From Stagnihabitans tardus (GTDB taxonomy: Bacteria; Pseudomonadota; Alphaproteobacteria; Rhodobacterales; Rhodobacteraceae), in NCBI RefSeq assembly GCF_009925085.1, contig NZ_JAABNR010000001.1, positions 310,001-374,000 of the forward strand: a stretch of DNA of 64,000 nucleotides, written 5' to 3'. Made by a program: the position numbers and the translations under genes. Every line of letters starts with the position of its first letter. Within the stretch, counting starts at the first letter, position 1. Shown one piece after another: positions 57,663 through 64,000 of the stretch. The notes under the pieces were generated by a model. It did not search any database. It had not been told where the DNA came from and worked only from the letters and a program-made list of their open reading frames with translations.

Positions 57663-57739
57663 TGGTCGGGGCGAGAGGATTCGAACCCCCGGCCTACGGT
57701 ACCCAAAACCGTCGCGCTACCAGACTGCGCTACGCCCCG
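57663..57739 (-). tRNA. tRNA-Pro (anticodon TGG)
   Basis: On the minus strand the 77-nt sequence starts CGGGGCGTAGCGCAG and ends with the acceptor CGCCCCG-A-CCA, with the CCA encoded. The acceptor stem CGGGGCG / CGCCCCG pairs fully, the D arm has GTAGCGCAG...GGTAGCGC, the anticodon loop reads TTTTGGGT (TGG), and the T arm has GGGGGTTCGAATCC. This is a standard proline tRNA. It is directly upstream of selO on the same strand, so selO probably depends on the tRNA promoter. Confidence 0.95.
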
Positions 57740-57780
57740 ACGCGTTCCCGTTTACAAGGCCGCTGCGGCGAAGGAAAGGC

Positions 57781-58230
57781 CTAGTTGCAGGGCATCAGGG
57801 CCGCATCGCCCAGGCCCTGCCAGATCATCGCATCGCCGGGCTTCAGCCCGATGGCGCCCGCCAATCCGCCGTTGATCTCCAGCACATATTGCACCCCTGC
57901 CCCGCCGTCGATCGAGGTCTCGTCATGGGGCACGGCATCGGGATGGACGCGGGTCACCAGCCCATCGGGGCCGATGAAGATCATATCCAGCGGAATCAGC
58001 GTGTTCTTCATCCAGAAATGCGGATGTCCGGGGGCGTCATAGACGAAGAGCATCCCCTGGGCCGATCCCAGGCTTTCGCGGTTCATCAGCCCCTGCGCCC
58101 GCTCCGTCGCCGTATCGACGATCTCGACCGTGAAGCGCGCCTTGGCGTCGCGGAAGGTCACCTCGTCGGGTCCGCAGGCCAGGGCCGCGCCCGGCAAGAC
58201 CAGAAGCCCAAGACACCAGGCAAACCGCAT
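57781..58230 (-). CDS. Secreted DUF192-family protein
   Basis: The 149-residue precursor has a signal peptide (M-R-F-A-W-C-L-G-L-L-V-L-P-G-A-A-L-A near 1-18). The DUF192 fold follows with E-R-A-Q-G-L-M-N-R near residue 43, H-F-W-M-K-N-T-L-I-P-L-D-M-I-F-I near 70 and G-G-L-A-G-A-I-G-L-K-P-G-D near 120. These conserved blocks define the family, whose function is unknown. It directly follows the cold-shock protein gene, its ATG touching that gene's TAG, so the two are co-transcribed, an arrangement common in alphaproteobacteria. Confidence 0.88.
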   Translation of the reverse strand: MRFAWCLGLLVLPGAALACGPDEVTFRDAKARFTVEIVDTATERAQGLMNRESLGSAQGMLFVYDAPGHPHFWMKNTLIPLDMIFIGPDGLVTRVHPDAVPHDETSIDGGAGVQYVLEINGGLAGAIGLKPGDAMIWQGLGDAALMPCN

Positions 58231-58755
58231 CTACTTGCGCACCGCCATTTCCCAGGAGTGGATCAGCACCGCCATTCGCCCGCGCTTGCCCTCGACCGAC
58301 TTCAGGCCAATGGCCTCCCCGGCCGTCAGATCGGCAAAGCCCGAGACCCGCAGCACCTCGATATGGATGAAGATATCCTCGGCCCGGCCAAAGACATTGG
58401 CGAAACCGAAGCCCTTTTCCTTGTCGAACCACTTCACCCGCGCGGGCTCCAGCACCAGGTCGTCATGGACCGCCGGCAAGGGGTCGCCGTCGTCGGAGAG
58501 GTTCAGCACCGCGCCCTCGGGCGGGGCAATCGAGATGACCTCGACCGCCTGGCGTCCGCGCTGGGTCTGCTGCACCCGCACCGAGATGATCGACCCGTCC
58601 GAGATCGAGCTTTGGCCGAAGTTCCGCAGCACATTGGCATGCAGAAGAATATCCGTCCCGCCCTCATCGGCGATGATGAAGCCAAATCCCTTGCCGGGAT
58701 CGAACCACTTGACGCGACCCTGAACGGTCAGGGTCGGATTGCCGTCGTCTTCCAT
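58231..58755 (-). CDS. Cold-shock protein with two CSD domains
   Basis: The 174-residue protein has two cold-shock domains, at about 10-75 and 100-165. Each has the RNP1-like G-R-V-K-W-F-D-P-G-K-G-F-G-F-I and A-R-V-K-W-F-D-K-E-K-G-F-G-F-A motifs. An acidic linker (D-D-G-D-P) separates them. Double-CSD proteins of this size are typical of alphaproteobacteria and bind single-stranded RNA or DNA. The ATG at 58755 is preferred over a TTG two codons before. Confidence 0.9.
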   Translation of the reverse strand: MEDDGNPTLTVQGRVKWFDPGKGFGFIIADEGGTDILLHANVLRNFGQSSISDGSIISVRVQQTQRGRQAVEVISIAPPEGAVLNLSDDGDPLPAVHDDLVLEPARVKWFDKEKGFGFANVFGRAEDIFIHIEVLRVSGFADLTAGEAIGLKSVEGKRGRMAVLIHSWEMAVRK

Positions 58756-58874
58756 GTCCAAGGGAGTTCTTTCTAAGTCTCGCAGGCCAATGGATGGGCG
58801 AAAACGCTTCGCCTGCGCAAGACCCTAGTTAAAAAAAACTTGACCAACTGTCCCAAAGGATAGGTCCATATCGC

Positions 58875-58907
58875 GCAATCCGCCTTTGGCAGTGCAAGGC
58901 GGATTGC
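58875..58907. terminator. Strong 12-bp hairpin between cold-shock and PNPOx genes
   Basis: GCAATCCGCCTT / AAGGCGGATTGC (58875-58886, 58896-58907) forms a perfect 12-bp stem with a 9-base loop, 18 bp past the pyridoxamine oxidase-type gene's stop on the minus strand. There is no T-run, so it may be a weak terminator or part of the cold-shock gene's long leader. Confidence 0.55.
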
Positions 58908-58925
58908 GGTGAAAGGCTTTTTCAA

Positions 58926-59525
58926 TCAGGGATTTAGACGCTGAACATCCCAGGGTTGAGCGACCTCTGCGCGGCTCCAGCGAAAGCGGTCATGCAGGCG
59001 GAAGGCGCCGTCGGCCCAGAACTCGATCTCCAGCGGCGTGATGCGGAACCCGCCCCAGAATGGCGGACGCCTGGGGTTCAGGCCCTGGGCGGCCGTCACG
59101 CGGGCGACCTCGGCCATCAGCGCCCCGCGCGAGGACAGGGGCTGGCTTTGCGCGCTGGCCCAGGCGCCCAGACGCGACTTCAGGCTGCGGCTGTCGTAAT
59201 AGGCATCGGCCTGGGGGCCCTCTTCCCTGGTCACGAGGCCCCGCACCCGGATCTGGCGCCGCAGGCTCTTCCAGTGCAGAACGAAGGCCGCCTTCCCGCT
59301 GGCGATTTCCTGCGCCTTCTTCGACCCGTAATTGGTGTAGAAGACAAAGGCCGCCTCTTCGATGTCCTTCAACAGCACCATGCGGACATTGGGCATTCCA
59401 TCGGCATCGACCGTGGCCAGGGCAATGGCATTGGGGTCGTTGGGTTCGGAGGCCTCGGCCTCGGTCAGCCAGGATTTGGCGATGACGAAGGGGTCCTCGC
59501 CTGCAAAGATGCCCGTGCGGTCCAT
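58926..59525 (-). CDS. pdxH: Pyridoxamine 5'-phosphate oxidase
   Basis: The 199-residue protein has the PNPOx fold with [22 protein letters not shown] near 33-54 and Y-T-N-Y-G-S-K-K-A near 66 (FMN site). The C-terminal dimer part contains [17 protein letters not shown] and ends H-D-R-F-R-W-S...V-Q-R-L-N-P, the standard PdxH end. It converts pyridoxamine or pyridoxine phosphate to PLP. Two adjacent ATGs follow GGAGGA; the second (59525) has better spacing. Confidence 0.93.
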   Translation of the reverse strand: MDRTGIFAGEDPFVIAKSWLTEAEASEPNDPNAIALATVDADGMPNVRMVLLKDIEEAAFVFYTNYGSKKAQEIASGKAAFVLHWKSLRRQIRVRGLVTREEGPQADAYYDSRSLKSRLGAWASAQSQPLSSRGALMAEVARVTAAQGLNPRRPPFWGGFRITPLEIEFWADGAFRLHDRFRWSRAEVAQPWDVQRLNP

Positions 59526-59613
59526 CATGGTCCTCCAAAAGCGCCGCCTCCCTTGAAGCGGCGGATGCGATAGCCTAAACCTGCGCTTCGGATAGGTGGC
59601 TGGGGAAAAGCGA

Positions 59614-60435
59614 ATGTCAACCGGACTGATGCAGGGCAAGCGCGGGCTCATCATGGGGCTTGCCAATGACAAGTCGATCGCCTGGGGGATCGCCAAGACC
59701 CTGGCCGAGCATGGCGCCGAGATCGCCTTCTCCTACCAGGGCGAGGCCCTGAAGAAGCGCGTCGAGCCCTTGATCGCCTCCATCGGCATGGACGAGATGG
59801 TGGAATGCGACGTGTCGAACGAGGAGAGCATGGATGCGCTCTTTGCCCGTCTGGAGCAGAAATGGGGCAAGATCGACTTCCTGGTCCATGCCATCGGCTT
59901 TTCCGACAAGGCGGAACTCCGCGGGCGCTATGTCGACACCAGCCGCGCGAATTTCGCCATGACCATGGATATCTCGGTCTACTCCTTCACCGCCGTGGCG
60001 CGGCGGGCGGCTGCCATGATGAACCATGGCGGCAGCCTTCTGACCCTGACCTATTACGGCGCCGAAAAGGTCATGCCGCATTACAACGTCATGGGGCTCG
60101 CCAAGGCCGCGCTCGAGGCTTCGGTCAAGTATATCGCCGAGGACCTGGGCAAGGACGGCATCCGCTGCAATGCGATCTCGGCCGGGCCGATCAAGACGCT
60201 CGCGGCCTCCGGCATCGGCGATTTCCGCTATATCATGAAGTGGAACGAGCTGAACTCGCCCTTGCGCCGCAATGTCGACCAGGAAGAGGTCGGCAAGGCC
60301 GCGCTTTACCTCCTCTCCGACCTGGGCTCGGGGACGACCGGCGAGAATCTTCATGTCGACGCGGGCTATCATGTCGTGGGCATGAAGGCCGTGGACGCGC
60401 CCGATATCGACGCGGTCACCGGCCGCAAGGACTGA
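59614..60435 (+). CDS. fabI: Enoyl-[acyl-carrier-protein] reductase (NADH)
   Basis: The 273-residue protein is a FabI-type [25 protein letters not shown] near residue 4, C-D-V-S near 66, and catalytic Tyr/Lys spaced as [18 protein letters not shown] near 150. It completes each round of fatty-acid elongation. The ATG at 59614 is used; a GTG six codons earlier lacks family similarity. A 13-bp hairpin follows the stop codon. Confidence 0.95.
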   Translation: MSTGLMQGKRGLIMGLANDKSIAWGIAKTLAEHGAEIAFSYQGEALKKRVEPLIASIGMDEMVECDVSNEESMDALFARLEQKWGKIDFLVHAIGFSDKAELRGRYVDTSRANFAMTMDISVYSFTAVARRAAAMMNHGGSLLTLTYYGAEKVMPHYNVMGLAKAALEASVKYIAEDLGKDGIRCNAISAGPIKTLAASGIGDFRYIMKWNELNSPLRRNVDQEEVGKAALYLLSDLGSGTTGENLHVDAGYHVVGMKAVDAPDIDAVTGRKD

Positions 60436-60462
60436 GCCCTGCCGCAAAGGGCCCCGGCAGCG

Positions 60463-60495
60463 CGGGCCTCCGGGGCTCGATGCCCCGGAGGCCCG
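60463..60495 (+). terminator. Perfect 13-bp hairpin after fabI
   Basis: CGGGCCTCCGGGG / CCCCGGAGGCCCG (60463-60475, 60483-60495) with a 7-base loop, 27 bp past fabI and 25 bp before the LysE start. It lacks a T-run but is the only strong structure in the gap. Confidence 0.6.
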
Positions 60496-60520
60496 CCCCC
60501 CCTCTCAAGTGGTCTTTCCC

Positions 60521-61135
60521 ATGTCCCTCGCAGCCTTCCTCGGCTTCTGCTTCCTGACCCTGATGGGCGCGATCTCTCCGGGCCCCGCGGTCCTGATGTC
60601 GGCCCGCACCGGCCTGACCGAGGGCTTCCGGGTCGGCAGCTTCCTCGCCATGGGGATCGGGCTGGGCGCCTGTTTCTGGGCCATCTGCGCCATGTCGGGC
60701 CTGGGCCTGGTCTTCGCCTGGGCGCCCTGGGCGCTGACCGCCCTGAAGCTGGGCGGCGGGGCTTACCTGGTCTGGACCGGGATCAAGCTCTGGCGCCATG
60801 CGCGCGAACCGCTCTCCGAGGGCCCGGCGACCGAGACACCACGCGGCGCCCTCTCGGCGCTTTGGCTCGGCGTGGTGACACAATTGACCAACCCCAAGCC
60901 CGTCGTCGTCATGTCGGCCATCTTCCTCGGCACCGTGCCGCCCGGGACGCCCTTCTGGCAATACCTGGCGCTCCTGGCCGTGATCTTCGTGAATGAAACC
61001 GTCTGGAACATGTCGGTTGCCCGCATCTTCTCGCTTGACCGGACCCGGGCGCGGTATATCAGCCTGAAGACCATGCTGGACCGGCTGTTCGGAGGGATGC
61101 TCTTCCTCTTCGGGCTGAAGGTCGCCGTTACCTGA
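60521..61135 (+). CDS. LysE-family translocator
   Basis: The 204-residue membrane protein has six hydrophobic segments. The N-terminal [18 protein letters not shown] near residue 14 is the LysE/RhtB signature, and a [13 protein letters not shown] segment lies near 122. The family exports amino acids or their derivatives; the substrate cannot be told. The ATG at 60521 lacks a clear ribosome site, and a GTG four codons upstream is an alternative. It lies 10 bp before gpt. Confidence 0.85.
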   Translation: MSLAAFLGFCFLTLMGAISPGPAVLMSARTGLTEGFRVGSFLAMGIGLGACFWAICAMSGLGLVFAWAPWALTALKLGGGAYLVWTGIKLWRHAREPLSEGPATETPRGALSALWLGVVTQLTNPKPVVVMSAIFLGTVPPGTPFWQYLALLAVIFVNETVWNMSVARIFSLDRTRARYISLKTMLDRLFGGMLFLFGLKVAVT

Positions 61136-61145
61136 GAGAGGCATC

Positions 61146-61664
61146 ATGATCGACCGTCTGCCGCATGAAAAAGGGTTCCATGTCAGCTGGGACCAGATCC
61201 ACCGCGACGCCCGCGCCCTGGCCTGGAGGCTGGATGGCAAGGGGCCGGACAATGGCGCCTGGAAAGCGGTGGTGGGGATCACGCGGGGGGGCCTTGTCCC
61301 CGCGATGATCGTCTCGCGCGAGCTCGATATCCGGGTCGTCGATACGATCAGCGTGAAAAGCTACCACATGGGCGGCGGCGCGGCGGATCAGCGCTCGGAG
61401 GCGGTGGTGACCAAGTCGCCCCAGGCCGAGCTGATGGGCGACGGCACCGGAATCCTGGTGGTCGATGACCTGGTCGACAGCGGCAAGACGCTGGAACTGG
61501 TGCGCGCGCTTTATCCCAAGGCGCATTTCGCCACGGTCTATGCCAAGCCCAAGGGCAAGCCCATGGTCGACAGCTATATCACCGAGGTGAGCCAGGACAC
61601 CTGGATCTTCTTCCCCTGGGATATGGCGCTGCAATATGTCCAGCCCTTCCGCGGCAAGGACTGA
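61146..61664 (+). CDS. gpt: Xanthine phosphoribosyltransferase
   Basis: The 172-residue protein matches Gpt-type enzymes: I-T-R-G-G-L-V-P-A near 45, S-V-K-S-Y-H-M near 69 and the PRPP-binding [11 protein letters not shown] near 106. It salvages xanthine and guanine by adding ribose phosphate. W-I-F-F-P-W-D near the C-terminus is the family purine-pocket end. It follows the LysE gene by 10 bp, with AGAGAGG upstream, so they may share a transcript. Confidence 0.9.
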   Translation: MIDRLPHEKGFHVSWDQIHRDARALAWRLDGKGPDNGAWKAVVGITRGGLVPAMIVSRELDIRVVDTISVKSYHMGGGAADQRSEAVVTKSPQAELMGDGTGILVVDDLVDSGKTLELVRALYPKAHFATVYAKPKGKPMVDSYITEVSQDTWIFFPWDMALQYVQPFRGKD

Positions 61665-62006
61665 GAGCCAGGACTGAGAGCAAGGGGCCTCGGGGGCAAG
61701 CCCCCTCGGCCCGCGCGGCGGCCCCGAAAGGCGGGGGGCTGCCGCCCCCCGCACCCCCCGCATTCGGGGGGCTGCCGCCCCCCGACCCCCCTGCCCAAAG
61801 GGGGCCATTGCCCCCTTTGGAGACCCCGTGGATGTTTTGGCAGGCTTGAAGGAGGCGGGTCGGCTGGGCTGAAATGGACGGCCATGCGCACAGCACTTCA
61901 CCCTCCCGAGCCGGTTGCGCCCTGGCGCAGAGGCGAGACAAGGGACTTGCGCGCCCCTCGGCGCGCTCCTCTTGGCAAGGGCGCCGCTCTTTGGCACTCT
62001 GCCGCC
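61665..62006. repeat. Gene-free spacer with hairpins and a composite-element copy
   Basis: No gene is visible in this 342-bp gap. It has two repeated GGGGGGCTGCCGCCCCCC hairpins (about 61734-61786), an AAAGGGGGC / GCCCCCTTT stem (about 61797-61821), a diverged motif reading GTGGATGTTTTGGCAG at 61828-61843, and a third composite-element copy (61906-61971) with GAGCCGGTTG, GAGGCGAGA and GACTTGCGCGC. Confidence 0.65.
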
Positions 62007-63101
62007 ATGATCGGCCTTTCCCCCATCCCCGCAGCCCTCCCCACCTCCGTCCCCTTCACCGGCCCCGAGACGCTGGAGCGCCGCATGGGGCGCCCCTTCC
62101 GCGCCCGCCTTGGTGCCAACGAGAGCCTCTACGGCCCCTCGCCCAAGGCTGTGGCCGCGCTGTCGGCCGCAGCCCACGAGGCCTGGATGTATGGCGACCC
62201 CGAGGCCCATGACCTGAAGGCCGCCATCGCGGCCCATCACGGCGTCACCCCCTCCCATGTCGTGGTGGGCGAAGGGATCGACGGGCTCCTCGGCCTCGTC
62301 TGTCGGCTGATGCTGGCCCAGGGCGACCATGCCGTCACCTCGCAGGGCGCCTATCCGACCTTTGGCTTCCATGTCGCCGGCATGGGCGCCATGCTGGACT
62401 CTGCCCCCTACCGCGACGACCACGAGGACCCGGAGGCGCTTTTGGCCCTGGCCCGTCGGACCGGGGCGCGGCTCTTGTACATCGCCAATCCCGACAACCC
62501 CATGGGCTCGCATCACCCTGGCGCCACCATCGCGGCCATGCGCGACCACCTGCCCGCGGGCTGCCTGATGCTTCTGGACGAGGCCTATGTCGACCTGGCC
62601 CCCGAGGGGACCGAGGCGCCGATTCCCGCCGATGACCCCAGGGTGATCCGCTTCCGCACCTTCTCCAAGGCTTACGGCCTGGCGGGGCTGCGGCTGGGCT
62701 ATGCGCTTTGCGCGCCGGACCTCGCACAGGCCTTCGACAAGGTGCGCAACCACTTCGGCCTCGGGCGGCCCGTGCAACTGGCGGGGATCGCGGCGCTGTC
62801 GGACAAGGCGCATCTGGAGGGCCTGCGCGCCTGGGCCCACCAGGCCCGCGCGCGGCTGGGCCAGATCGCGCGCGACAATGGGCTGATCCCCCTGCCCTCG
62901 GCCACCAATTTCGTGACGATGGATGCGGGCCGCGACGGGACCCATGCCCGCGCCCTGCTGGAGGCGCTTGGCCAGGAGGGCGTCTTCGTGCGGATGCCGG
63001 GGCCCGCCCCGCTGAACCGCTGCATCCGCATCAGCCTGGGCGATACAACCGCCCTGGACATCCTGGCCGAGGCCCTGCCCCGGGCCCTGGCACGACTATA
63101 G
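62007..63101 (+). CDS. HisC-type pyridoxal-phosphate aminotransferase
   Basis: The 364-residue class I/II aminotransferase has L-G-A-N-E-S-L-Y-G-P-S-P near 35, I-A-N-P-D-N-P-M-G near 160, L-L-D-E-A-Y-V-D near 190 and the PLP lysine in F-S-K-A-Y-G-L-A-G-L-R-L-G-Y near 220. These match the histidinol-phosphate aminotransferase family. No other his gene is nearby, so it may instead be a broad-range aromatic or other aminotransferase. It is convergent with the DUF4177 gene. Confidence 0.85.
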   Translation: MIGLSPIPAALPTSVPFTGPETLERRMGRPFRARLGANESLYGPSPKAVAALSAAAHEAWMYGDPEAHDLKAAIAAHHGVTPSHVVVGEGIDGLLGLVCRLMLAQGDHAVTSQGAYPTFGFHVAGMGAMLDSAPYRDDHEDPEALLALARRTGARLLYIANPDNPMGSHHPGATIAAMRDHLPAGCLMLLDEAYVDLAPEGTEAPIPADDPRVIRFRTFSKAYGLAGLRLGYALCAPDLAQAFDKVRNHFGLGRPVQLAGIAALSDKAHLEGLRAWAHQARARLGQIARDNGLIPLPSATNFVTMDAGRDGTHARALLEALGQEGVFVRMPGPAPLNRCIRISLGDTTALDILAEALPRALARL

Positions 63102-63103
63102 TC

Positions 63104-63532
63104 CTATTCGGCGGCCAGGTCGGCCTTTGCCGGACCCAGGGCCGGAGCCGCACCCTCGGGCTTGGTCGCAGCGCCAAGGGCGGGGACGGCGGGCGCAAGG
63201 CTGGCCGTCAGGGCCTCGGGCACGGGGGTGCCAGTGCCCAGGCGCGGCGCCCATTCCGCCGGGCGATCCATCGTCGCCACCGACTCGCATTCCTGCTCGG
63301 CCAGGCTGCGGCGGAAGACCAGCATGTTCTGATAGGTCGTCTTCGACCCCGTCAGGCCGACCCGCTCTTCGACCGGCAAGGTGTCGGAGCGCTGATATTC
63401 CCAGCCCTCGCGGCCAAGCTTGTTCATCAGCTGCGTCAAGGCCAGGGCAAAGCGCTCTTCCGTCGTCTTGACGCCGCGCGCCTTTTCCCCGCGACGCGGC
63501 GCAGGAACCACACGATATTCGAAACCGGACAT
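63104..63532 (-). CDS. DUF4177 domain protein
   Basis: The 142-residue protein starts F-E-Y-R-V-V-P-A-P, then has R-F-A-L-A-L-T-Q-L-M-N-K-L-G-R-E-G-W-E-Y-Q-R-S-D-T-L-P, the DUF4177 pattern of a small beta-alpha-beta fold, and F-R-R-S-L. The C-terminal 55 residues are Ala/Pro-rich and probably disordered. Function is unknown. The ATG at 63532 follows GGGGTG. Confidence 0.82.
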   Translation of the reverse strand: MSGFEYRVVPAPRRGEKARGVKTTEERFALALTQLMNKLGREGWEYQRSDTLPVEERVGLTGSKTTYQNMLVFRRSLAEQECESVATMDRPAEWAPRLGTGTPVPEALTASLAPAVPALGAATKPEGAAPALGPAKADLAAE

Positions 63533-63624
63533 GCCACACCCCAAGGACCCATCCAGCCGGACTGCATCCCGGCCAGCAAGCCTGATCCATAGCAAAAGCA
63601 GCGGGCGCCGCCAAGCGGGGCCGC

Positions 63625-64000
63625 TCAGACCTCGCGGCGGCGTGACGTTGCGGCCACGTCCACCAGGTCCACGGCATGGGTGCCGCGCTGGCCGCCCTCG
63701 GTGCGCAAGGACCCCGTGACCGGCGCCACGTCGCCATAATCGCGCCCCTGCCCCACGGTCAGATGGTCGATCCCGGCCCAGCAGGCATTGGTCGGATCAT
63801 AGGCCAGCCAGCCGGTCTCGATGCCCGCCCAGGCCGTCACCCAGGCATGCATCGCATCCGCCCCCTCCAGCCTCGGCTTGCCCGGAGGCGGCAGGGTCCG
63901 CAGGTAACCCGCAACATAGCCCGCCGGGATCCCCTGCGCCCGAAGACCGGCAATCATGATCTGCGCCAGGTCCTGGCAGACACCGCGCCGCAGGGCAAAG
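63625..64000 (-). CDS. Transglutaminase-like cysteine protease family protein (5' end outside window)
   Basis: The visible 125 residues are the C-terminal half of a transglutaminase-like protein. The triad is present: Cys in R-R-G-V-C-Q-D-L-A-Q, His in D-A-M-H-A-W-V-T-A-W, and Asp in L-A-Y-D-P-T-N. The end G-R-D-Y-G-D-V-A-P-V-T-G-S matches family members that commonly neighbour alpha-E and circularly permuted ATP-grasp genes in proteobacteria. The start lies beyond position 64000. Confidence 0.88.
   Translation of the reverse strand, partial: FALRRGVCQDLAQIMIAGLRAQGIPAGYVAGYLRTLPPPGKPRLEGADAMHAWVTAWAGIETGWLAYDPTNACWAGIDHLTVGQGRDYGDVAPVTGSLRTEGGQRGTHAVDLVDVAATSRRREV

Noticed and set aside
61734-61821. 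GGGGGG/CCCCCC-rich hairpins as an origin or attachment site
   Set aside because: Similar GC hairpins occur after many genes here (for example near 52890), so they are better seen as terminator-like repeats.
62007-63101. Assigning the symbol hisC
   Set aside because: The family covers several aminotransferases and no histidine pathway gene lies nearby.

Overview
This 64-kb window is high-GC chromosomal DNA from an alphaproteobacterium, most likely family Rhodobacteraceae (Roseobacter/Paracoccus-like). The main clues are a complete N-methylglutamate methylamine cluster with an XRE-cupin regulator, a yajC-secD-secF-Mth938 block, a tdh-kbl pair with its own XRE-cupin regulator, and an abundant intergenic motif centred on CAAATATCCC. 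There is no rRNA, CRISPR array, transposase or prophage. One tRNA gene, tRNA-Pro(TGG), is present.

Region 1 (1-15.5 kb) is methylamine metabolism by the N-methylglutamate pathway. Reading leftward from 4.9 kb, mgsA-mgsB-mgsC-gmaS encode a three-part N-methylglutamate synthase and gamma-glutamylmethylamide synthetase. Reading rightward from the same intergenic region are three very small membrane proteins and an APC-family permease, presumably the amine uptake system. Further right, mgdA-B-C-D (a sarcosine-oxidase-like N-methylglutamate dehydrogenase) and an XRE-cupin regulator form a leftward operon. Together they would convert methylamine to glutamate-bound intermediates, then release the methyl group as a one-carbon unit on folate and the nitrogen as glutamate. 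An MFS transporter is divergent from mgdA.

Region 2 (15.5-33.3 kb) is the most unusual part. It holds a 3,657-residue protein built almost entirely of an eight-residue Thr/Ser-rich repeat, about 455 copies, arranged in super-repeats of exactly 17 octads (136 residues, 408 bp). Divergent from it is a TPR plus SPINDLY/GT41-type O-linked glycosyltransferase. Next come a SAM methyltransferase and a type I secretion pair (HlyD-like adaptor and an ABC exporter with a C39-like domain lacking its cysteine). I infer a glycosylated, type I-secreted giant surface protein system. A three-copy tandem array of about 70 bp of unknown role lies in the gap after the glycosyltransferase.

Region 3 (33.4-43.6 kb) has a GH2 glycoside hydrolase with a divergent LacI regulator and a clear operator palindrome. 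It is followed by a two-partner secretion operon: TpsB pore, an IalB-family periplasmic protein, and a TpsA exoprotein with a haemagglutination-activity domain and YDG-like repeats.

Region 4 (43.7-64 kb) is mostly conserved metabolism and housekeeping: glutaryl-CoA dehydrogenase with LysR regulator, a DadA-like FAD oxidoreductase, secDF-yajC, serS, tdh-kbl with XRE-cupin regulator and twin operators, selO, tRNA-Pro, DUF192, a double cold-shock-domain protein, a pdxH-type oxidase, fabI, a LysE exporter, gpt, a hisC-type aminotransferase, a DUF4177 protein, and the end of a transglutaminase-like gene. The spacers carry several dispersed repeats (a CAAATATCCC motif, a composite element of about 100 bp, and an 18-bp palindrome).
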